Shown here piece after piece: positions 56,671 to 64,000 of a stretch of DNA of 64,000 nt. The position numbers and the translations under genes were made by a program. Position 1 is the stretch's first letter; each line of letters starts with the position of its first letter. The stretch spans positions 9,565,284 through 9,629,283 of the forward strand of contig JAJEKV010000052.1 in NCBI GenBank assembly GCA_021234155.1. The letters are read 5' to 3'. The stretch is from Isoetes taiwanensis (taxonomy: Eukaryota; Streptophyta; Lycopodiopsida; Isoetales; Isoetaceae). Below the pieces are notes generated by a model that saw nothing but the letters and a program-made list of their open reading frames with translations, was not told where the DNA came from and made no database searches.

Positions 56671-59600
56671 TGTCTTCATGAAAGTTCGCTTGAATCTACT
56701 TTATGCATTCCGGTTACCCCAGGGTTTCTTGGGCCCTTTCCCCTCTACTTGCATTGGCATCCCGCATCGTCTCATGCTCATTACTTTTTTCCTGGCATCG
56801 AGGTGCGCCTTATAGTCTCTCGTGGCCTCGATCTATGATGGGGTTTGAGGTAGGTTTCTCTTTGTGTCGGATGATGACATTTGTGCATAAAGACCTTTCC
56901 CTAGAATACTATGGTTCTCTTCTTATATAGAAGATAGGGAAAGGGACGCTAGTTTTGGCGCCAGATCTCCTTTCGGACCCAGGCTTTCTTTGGCACAAGC
57001 CTGCTATAATGCAGACTCTCTTTGGCCCTTTCTTCCATAAAAGACTTGTGTCTTCCTGATTCCTCATCGGCGTTTCCTCTGAGCTGAATCTTGTTGTTGT
57101 ATGGAGTTCCCCCCCTCCCATCTCTTGTTCTTCTATATAGGTTTTACTTTTCGTTCACAGTTGGCCAATGGGCTTCTGCATTTTTCCCAGCATAGCACAT
57201 GGCGCTTCTAGAGGGCAACAGGGGGAAGCCCCCCCAGTCCAACCTATATTTTCCTATCTCGGCGTAGCCCCATGGCCTCCAGGATCCTTATAGATCGTCT
57301 TTTAAATTTTTGATATTGCGTTCTTGTATTTCTAGTCCAACTTTATAGCTTGCTGACTCTTGGCCCATAGATGGCTCCTAACACAGTTGACAGTCACATG
57401 TCGTTTGATCTTGTAGTTTGGAGCTCACTGATGTGCATGGGGCTGCTTTTTATATGCCCCTAGGTCGAGCCTATCTTATCTATTAAAATGGTAAGGTGTT
57501 GGGTTTCGTGCCGGAACGCCGCAAGTTACGCCGCATGCAGCGTTCCCTCTTCCCTCTTCCTATTGCGGCAGAGTTTTCCCCTTGCGTCTTGGCAACAACG
57601 ATGCTGATCGAAGATGCTCGTCGAAGATGCTTTGGGCACAAAAGAACTGTAGTGGCTCTAACCCACTGCAAGAAGGGTTGCGTCAGTTCGTTGCTCAGAA
57701 CAAATGTTCCTATTTGCTCAGAACAAATGGCTCAGAGTGTCTTCCTATTTGCTCAGAACAAATGGCTGCCCCATCGAACTGGTGGAGCCTATCGGTACAA
57801 GGCCTTCGAGGCCATTTTGCTGTTTGGCGCCTGTACTTTGCCACTGTGGATATGAGGATTAGGGTTCGTAGAGGTGGCCGTACCTCCCAGATCTATGTCA
57901 TCCGCCAAAGCATTGCCAAGGCTTTAGTTGCTTATTATCAAATGTACATGAAGAGCAGTCCAAGAAGAAAATAAAGGAAATCTGGCAGCTCTAATGGCCT
58001 GGTAGAGAACATTATCCCTAACAAAAGCGCAACGTTCTTGACATCTGGTACATTGTTTTCGTGCCAGCATCAATATGAGAGTCGCATTTGGTCTCAGACC
58101 CTGAGATGCCGATCTTCAGGCTTTGCAGTGCCCAAATATAGCCATGGCACTTTTTTGGGCATCCACTAATTCTTTACTGTGCATGCAGAGTCGAAGCTTC
58201 TGAAAGAGGATTATAAGCAATCATCATGATCATGATGCATACCAGCAAACCAGTGTATGCTCCATATCTCGCACTTTCTGCTTCTCGAACGTGTTTGCTA
58301 CAGCTTTTTTTTTTTTGCCCATCTGGTAGAACTTCTTCTTAAATTGGATTGTCTGCTCTATTTAAATTGTTTGTTTTGCCACACCTGTACATTGTGGCCT
58401 TATGGCTACTAAGCGGCATCAATTGTTTTCTCACTCTTTGGCTATTAAGGAATCGTGGAGGCTATTATTTGATCCGGAGAATACAACATGTTGCTAAGGA
58501 GAAGAGTGATATGGCATGAAACAGGAACGGATCAAGATGTGTAAAGATTCTGATATATTAGGTAAATCTGTGGCAATAATTTTGGTTTTACTTTATAGGA
58601 GGCTAAATTTGTGATCACTGAATAGGTCTTTGCAATGTAAAGGACATTTCCCATTCCTCTCTTCTTCTTTTTTTCCTGCATGCAGCTACTTGAACGGACC
58701 TAATCCTCTATGTTTCTAAAGCATAGTGATCGAATGAGCCTGCAAGGTCTGTTTTTATAAATACTGTTCTTATGTTAGGGAATAATTGTGAAGGCTTAGC
58801 ATTTTGCTATTCTCTCATTGTCCTAATAGATACATGTCAATCTAGATTCTGAATGACATGTTTGCTAATCAACAAGGTTAGAACATGTTACTATAAAGGT
58901 AGGAACTGCATTCACTTGAACTGAAACTTAGATTTCAGAATGTTGCACATGTGCTGAAATTTTGTTTGCAATAAAAAGCTAGCTAGCATTCTCTGAGAAT
59001 TTACTTTGCACTATAATCTCCATCATAATTGCATGTATTAGATGTGCACATTAATTTAGTTCGAAATAATATTTAGTTGCTTATTAGCAAATGTACATGA
59101 AGAGCAGTCCAAGAAGAAAATAAAGGAAATTTGGCAGCGGAATGGCCTGGTAAAGAGCATTATCCCTAACAAAAGGGCAACATTCTTGACATCTGGTACA
59201 TTCTCTTCCTTCCAGCATCAATATGAAAGTCGTGTTTGCTCTCAGTTAAGGACCATGAGATGCTGATCTTCAGGTTTTCAGTAGGCAAATGTAGCCATGA
59301 CACTCTTTTGGGTATCCATTGTTTCTTTACTCTGCGTGCAGAGCCGAAGCTTCTTAAAAAGGATTATAAGCTACTATCACGATGCATACCAGCAAACCCG
59401 TGTATGCTCCATAGCTCACACTTTCTGCTTCTTAAACATGTCTGCTACAGATTTTCTTTTGCCCATATGGTAGAACTTCTGCTTAAATTGAATTTTTTGC
59501 TCTGTTTCAATTGTTTATTTTGCCACACCTGTACATTGTGGCCTTATGGCTGCTAAGCGGCATCAGTTATTTTCTCTCTCTTTAGTTATTAAGGAATCGT

Positions 59601-60105
59601 GGAGGCTATAAGTTGATCCGGAGAATACAATATGTTTCTAAGGAGAAGAGTGATATGGCATGAAACTGGAACAGATCAAGATGTATAAAGGTTCTGATGT
59701 ATTAGGTAAATCTGTAGCAACAATTTCGACTTCACTTTATAGTAGGCTAATTTTGTGATCACTGAATAGGTCTTGAGCAATGTAAAGATCATTTCGGATT
59801 CCTCTCTTTTTTTTTCCTGCATTTTTCTATTTGCATGTACTTCTTGCAGGAAGAACAGCAACTTGAATGGACCTAATCCTCTATGTTTCTAAAGCATAGT
59901 GATAAAATGAGCTTGCAAGATCTATTTTTATAAATATTGTTCTTATGTTAGGGAATAATTGTGAAGGCTTTGCATTTTGCTATTCTCTCATTGTTTTAAT
60001 AGACACATGTCAATCTAGACTCTGAATGACATGTTTGCTTGCGAATGTTGCGGCGTATTGTTGCTCGAGGTTAAAGTCGCGGGGAGGCACGTGTGAAGGC
60101 GGCCC
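56671..60105 (+). repeat. Segmental duplication, copy 2
   Basis: Same order as copy 1 without the 1061-bp insertion. It shows the empty target site AACATTCTTGACATCTGG at about 59181-59198 and runs into the LINE at 60045. Confidence 0.92.
57582..58005 (+). pseudogene. RPS16: Ribosomal protein S16 (uS9) pseudogene 2
   Basis: Copy of pseudogene 1 with the same short-repeat expansion and the same 3' shift, so both arose from one retrocopy by DNA duplication. It carries one extra break: a lost G at about 57830 shifts the frame inside AILLxG, so [15 protein letters not shown] is out of frame with the start. Not functional. Confidence 0.9.
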
Positions 60106-61667
60106 CCTTACGGTTGAAGGAGGGGGACACAAGTTAAATCGGTGTTCTTCGGGCGACTAAGCAGTGGCGATATCAAAGATCTATATGGCGTCCCTTGCTT
60201 TGCGATGGCGGGACTTTGGAGGATCTCGCTTGCTTTGCGGGTATGTGCATGCCCATTTCTCGGGGTTTTTCGCAACAAGACTCTTCCCCTATGAGCGAGG
60301 AGATCGCGGGGAGCTTGTTTTGGGGGTTGTTAAGCCATCTATTCAACCTCACCAGCGTGAGAGCTTGGAGCGAGAGCTCTCGGAGAGGGATTTAGCAAAT
60401 GGCATGTATGTGCATGGCCAAGGATAAATGTCCCGGGCTGGATGGCATCCCCAGTGGAGTTCTTCGGACTTATTGGGAGTGGGCTAGTGAGTCGATTGTA
60501 CCCGTGGTGTATCTTGAGTTCTTTGCGGTCTTCTCAAATGGATAGGATCTTGAATACCGCATGCATTTCCTTGATTCCTAAGGTTAAGCGACCTTCTACT
60601 ATTAATGATTGGAGGCCTATCTTCTTGTTGTCCTCGTGTATAAGATTATTGCGAAAGCCACGGCGTGAAGTTGAAGCCCGGTGTTGACTTCTTCCATTAG
60701 TAATGTGCGATGCAGGTTTGTCCCCAGGAGGAACATTTTGACTAATGTTGCCGCGACTTATGAGGGGCCTTTATTGGGCTAGAAGAACGAGGTCAAGGCA
60801 TTGCCTATCTTAAGCTTGACTTTGCCAAAGCTTACGATAGTGTCCGTTGGGGAGTTCTTATGCGCCATGATGTTAGCGTTGGGCTGTGGTCCACGCTTTG
60901 AAAACGATCATGGGCTGCATAGGTCGGCCGACGCGGACTACGGTGGTGTGCGTAGTGAACCCTTCGCCTTTTTCTCCTTAGGCGAGGGGTGCGTCGGGGG
61001 TGCCCTTTGGCGTCGTTTTTGTTCTGATTGTTTACGTTTTTGGCTGCGGGAGGAGGGAGTGGTGGATGGGCTTCGGATGCGGGGATGGTAGCCCGGCCAG
61101 ATTATTAACCCGGTTCGCCGATGACACTTTCCTCTTCTTGGTGGCAAAAAAGAGAGGAATTTGCGGAATGTGAAGGGTTTGTTGGATACTTTCTCCTTGG
61201 CCTCGGGCATTCTTAAAATTGGGGTAAGTGCTCCGCATTATGGGCCCCAAATGACTCCGCCTCCCCCTTGTTTGGCTCTATTTCCTTGGAAGGTGCTTCC
61301 GTAATGTGTGTACTAAAAGTTGTTGGGTATTCCCTTTGGAGGGGATGTTTCCATGGGGAGGGTGTGGGATGAGATTTTGCAGGGGTTGCAGAAACACCTC
61401 AATTGGTGGAAGGGTAGCAAGTTGTCCATGGCGGTAGGATCACTATTGCCAAGTCGGTTACTTTGTAGCACTCATGTGTATCTGAAGATCTGCGATGCTA
61501 GCTCTGAGGGTAAGATCTGTGCTTTGGATAAGATTGTTCGAAATTTTATGTGGGGCGGGGATGATGAAGGGGCAGTTGTTAAAGTGGCTTGGTGGAAGTG
61601 TCTCCGCCCCCGGGAGGATGGGGGCTTGGCCATTCTGGATTTGGCGCTGCATAGTAAGGTTACATAA
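60045..61667 (+). pseudogene. LINE (L1-like) reverse transcriptase, frame-broken
   Basis: Blocks in plant L1 order, in different frames: KCPGLDGIPSGVLRTYW (60425-60480), ISLIPKVKRPSTINDWRPI (60566-60625), FVPRRNILTN (60719-60750), LDFAKAYDSVRWGVL (60815-60860), FADDTFLFLV (61113-61145, the catalytic Asp-Asp), FSLASGILKIG (61190-61222), LGIPFGGD (61323-61346), WWKGSKLSMAVGSLLPSRLL (61404) and IVRNFMWGGDDEGAVVKVAWW...DGGLAILDL (61530-61645). The endonuclease half and 3' end are missing. Homology stops at about 61665. Inactive because of many shifts. Its left start is shared with the fragment at 56345. Confidence 0.9.
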
Positions 61668-62470
61668 CAAATAATGTTCTTCATTATCATAGCAGAAAAC
61701 AACCAGTTGTGCAATATTGGTGTGATGCAATGGAGATGTTTAAAACTATATCGTTTCAAATGTCATTTTCCATGAAAATTAAAAATGATGAGTGCTTGAT
61801 CTTCTTATTGCTAAGATATGTAGGAATGAATAGGCATGCCATAACTAAATGGTCAACATGTGTAAGACTAAGAAGTGAGAACAATATCACTCGTAGCACT
61901 GTTCTCCCCAATCAAATATTCCTGCCTTAGACATTAGTAGTATATTTGGGGAGTGTTCTCTCCAACGGAATGGTGCTTAGTTTTTTTTTTCCCCTCTCTC
62001 TCTTTTGTTTATTCCATACATTTTGGGTGATGCAAAGAGTTTAATCCATTATTTTTCTAGGAGAACAGGCTACAAAGACTGCATGCCTTTGCTTCCACGA
62101 TAATTAGACAAAGCTTCCTTCCATATCCCCTGTGCAACAATGAGTTGGTTCATAACACCAACATTGACACAAGCTGTACCTCACATAAATTCACCCCTTA
62201 AGCGAATCAGTATATAGAAATGTTCGAGGCAGCCTGCCACGATAAATTTCCTGTAACAATAAAAATGCTAACTAGCATGTCCGTTTGTCCATCGCATAGT
62301 AATTGTCCACAAAATACAAAGCTCCCATCACAAATATCTCACAAAGTTAAAGTTGTACTTGATTGAATTATCCATCAAGGAATTCATATACTACTACCAA
62401 AACAATTGAGTATTGCAAATAGTGTTGCGTTACAACCATTGTTCCTTGTAATTCTTTGGAACTTGGAAAT
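61668..62470. other. AT-rich non-coding DNA
   Basis: No gene or repeat I can support. Confidence 0.4.
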
Positions 62471-62945
62471 TGATACGATTCTTGAAATTTGGGAATGTTT
62501 AAATAATTATGAAACAATATTATCTCAAAAGAAGTAGTGAAGAACAACTACATACTGGGTTGGATTACAACAAATTGATTGGAGCACATCATTAACCGCC
62601 CAATCGGATCCACTGGGTTGATGAAAAATATAAACGCTATGGCAAATACAAAGCTCTGGCTCTGGCTTACTAGCCTTTCAGACTAATCTTGATATTCCAT
62701 GTAGTCAAGTCTAGGGCATGAAGGAGCAGAAGGGACGAGAGCTTCTAGATTTTGCTTCTCGTAGGCTTTTAGTAAGATAATTCACATATGTTCTTGTGAA
62801 AAGATAATCTTCTCTATAAATGGCAGGCTCCAAAGATTTGCCAATTCATCCATATGCCTAGCCCCAACAATTCTATGGCATAGTAAGATTCTGTAGTACT
62901 TGCACCACATGCAGAAGCCCTCGTTTTTTACCACCTTGAGAACTT

Positions 62946-63092
62946 CTTTTAATAATCCATGGACGTTAAAATATACTTCCTTCCTTCCTTCCTTCCTCTG
63001 CCCATAACCCGATTGGGTTCCGTGGACGTTAAAAATTTCTTCCTTCCTTCCTTCCTTCCTTCCTTCCATAGATTCTTCTCTTTTAATAATCC
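62946..63092 (+). mobile_element. Ultra-short LINE-tail insertion with 13-bp target duplication
   Basis: CTTTTAATAATCC occurs at 62946-62958 and 63080-63092. Between them are two head-to-tail LINE 3' ends, CATGGACGTTAAAATATA with TTCC units and AACCCGATTGGGTTCCGTGG then ACGTTAAAAATTTC with TTCC units. It is an insertion of about 120 bp inside the TRIM element. Confidence 0.8.
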
Positions 63093-63128
63093 CTCTGTTT
63101 ATAGATCCCAGAAGAATCGCAAACCTCC

Positions 63129-63140
63129 GCTCTGATACCA
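63129..63140 (-). promoter_or_regulatory. Primer-binding site of TRIM element
   Basis: GCTCTGATACCA on the plus strand, i.e. TGGTATCAGAGC on the element's strand, next to the 5' LTR. Confidence 0.85.
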
Positions 63141-63361
63141 ATTAATACGACTCTTGAAATTTGGGAATGTTTAAACAATTTTAAAGAAGTAGTGAAGAAC
63201 AACTACATACTTGGGTTGGATTACAACAAATTGATTGGAGCACACCATTAACTGTCCAATCGAATCCACTGGGTTTGGAAAATATAAACGTTATGCAAAT
63301 ACAAAGCTATGGCTCTGGTTACTAGCCTTGCAGACTAATCTCGCTATTCCATGTAGCCACA

Positions 63362-64000
63362 AGTCAAAAAACAGTTGCAAATCTGTGATGTTGCTGTGGC
63401 AGTAATCTATGATCCCTTGTCATATTTCCGGCCATTACTCCCTCATACAAACGAACTACAAGAAGTTCCATCCAATTTAAAAAGTAGACTCCGAACTAGT
63501 TCCAATGAAGTAAAAGTGGCCTCAATCAGAGCTTTAATTGCGGAGATATGTCCAATTGAAATTTAGCCTATATTTTTAGATCTCTCCACGATTTCAGCCT
63601 TTTTTAGCAGGCACTTGCCTTTTATATTAAAATAGCTACTTGCCTTTACTTGACTTATCATATGGGATATTATCTATGGGCTTTTCTTCAAGCTCCCCCA
63701 ACTAATAATCATCCCAATGATAGTGCATCGACCCTTTCCATAAATATCAATGGTTCTTCATACCCAAATATTATATTATCCTATGCTCCTTCTTTCTAAA
63801 CACCTGAGGAAACAAAACAGAAGTTGGGTCTGCGTTCTTATTGTAGTTTCGACACGTGTCCTCTCCCTCCAACACGGAATGGAAGTCGGCTCGAGGATTC
63901 CGCTCAGCCGGTGAACAACACTTCTGGTCACCGGTGTTCTGCTTCTATTTATCGGTATCTCACATCTTCTGCTTGTCTGCTTCAAAGAGGTTCTTCCGAA
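63362..64000. other. Non-coding or unassigned DNA
   Basis: Short unrecognised frames on both strands (63375-63566 plus, 63776-63985 minus). No support for a gene. Confidence 0.35.

Larger units (their letters stand above)
62471..63361 (-). mobile_element. TRIM-like miniature LTR retrotransposon, 891 bp
   Basis: Direct repeats 62471-62707 (3' LTR) and 63143-63361 (5' LTR) are about 85-90 percent identical over 220-237 bp, sharing TTGAAATTTGGGAATGTTTAAA and TTGGATTACAACAAATTGAT blocks. Read on the minus strand the LTR runs from about TGTGGCTACATGG to CGTAT(C/T)A, followed two bases on by a tRNA-iMet primer site. The internal part is only 435 bp and includes a later LINE-tail insertion; no gag or pol fits. 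A clear polypurine tract and target-site duplication were not found. Confidence 0.8.

Overview
The window looks like a piece of a large, AT-rich, transposon-loaded land-plant nuclear genome. Evidence: two intact five-exon genes with GT/AG introns and plant-type products (a secreted pectate lyase and an NADK3-type NADH kinase), FAR1/MULE-like transposase and ULP1 remnants, LINE, TRIM, hAT, Helitron-type and LTR sequences, and a cytosolic ribosomal protein retro-pseudogene. A seed-free plant such as a fern or lycophyte is my guess from the transposon types; the sequence does not prove it.

Layout. 1-1440: decayed MULE transposase with SWIM zinc finger. 1.5-4.4 kb and 7.6-9.4 kb: two arrays of the same ~26-bp repeat in opposite orientation, flanking a minus-strand ULP1-like cysteine protease gene. 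9.4-18 kb: unknown ORF fragments, a 545-bp TA-flanked MITE, a Helitron-like 3' end, LINE tails and a 520-bp tandem duplication. 18.5-25.1 kb: two divergent, damaged genes around a shared ~750-bp spacer. The leftward one is a DUF7869-type DDE-like transposase. The rightward one reads as a ParB/Srx-like domain followed by an N4/N6 DNA methyltransferase start. Palindromes built on GTATTCCGGAATAC cluster in the spacer and in an intron. 25-34 kb: a degenerate tandem duplication of the pectate lyase 3' half, broken up by LINE-type insertions, a near-perfect 128-bp-arm inverted repeat and a tRNA-like SINE. 34.7-36.1 kb: intact pectate lyase. 37.6-40.1 kb: intact NADH kinase. 42.5-43.1 kb: LINE fragment. 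46.3-48.4 kb: LTR with tRNA-iMet primer-binding site and a hAT element inserted in it. 51.8-60.1 kb: two near-identical copies of a 3.4-kb unit carrying RPS16 (uS9) pseudogenes, one copy split by a 1.06-kb insertion. 60.0-61.7 kb: LINE reverse transcriptase. 62.5-63.4 kb: a TRIM-like miniature LTR element with a tiny LINE-tail insertion.

The only genes likely to serve the host are the pectate lyase and the NADH kinase. The best candidate for an undescribed system is 18.5-25.1 kb: a transposase-like gene divergent from a ParB-like/DNA-methyltransferase gene with dense parS-like palindromes. It suggests a DNA transposon that carried its own DNA-modifying protein and its binding sites. Several of its frame breaks lie in homopolymers, so part of the damage could be assembly error.
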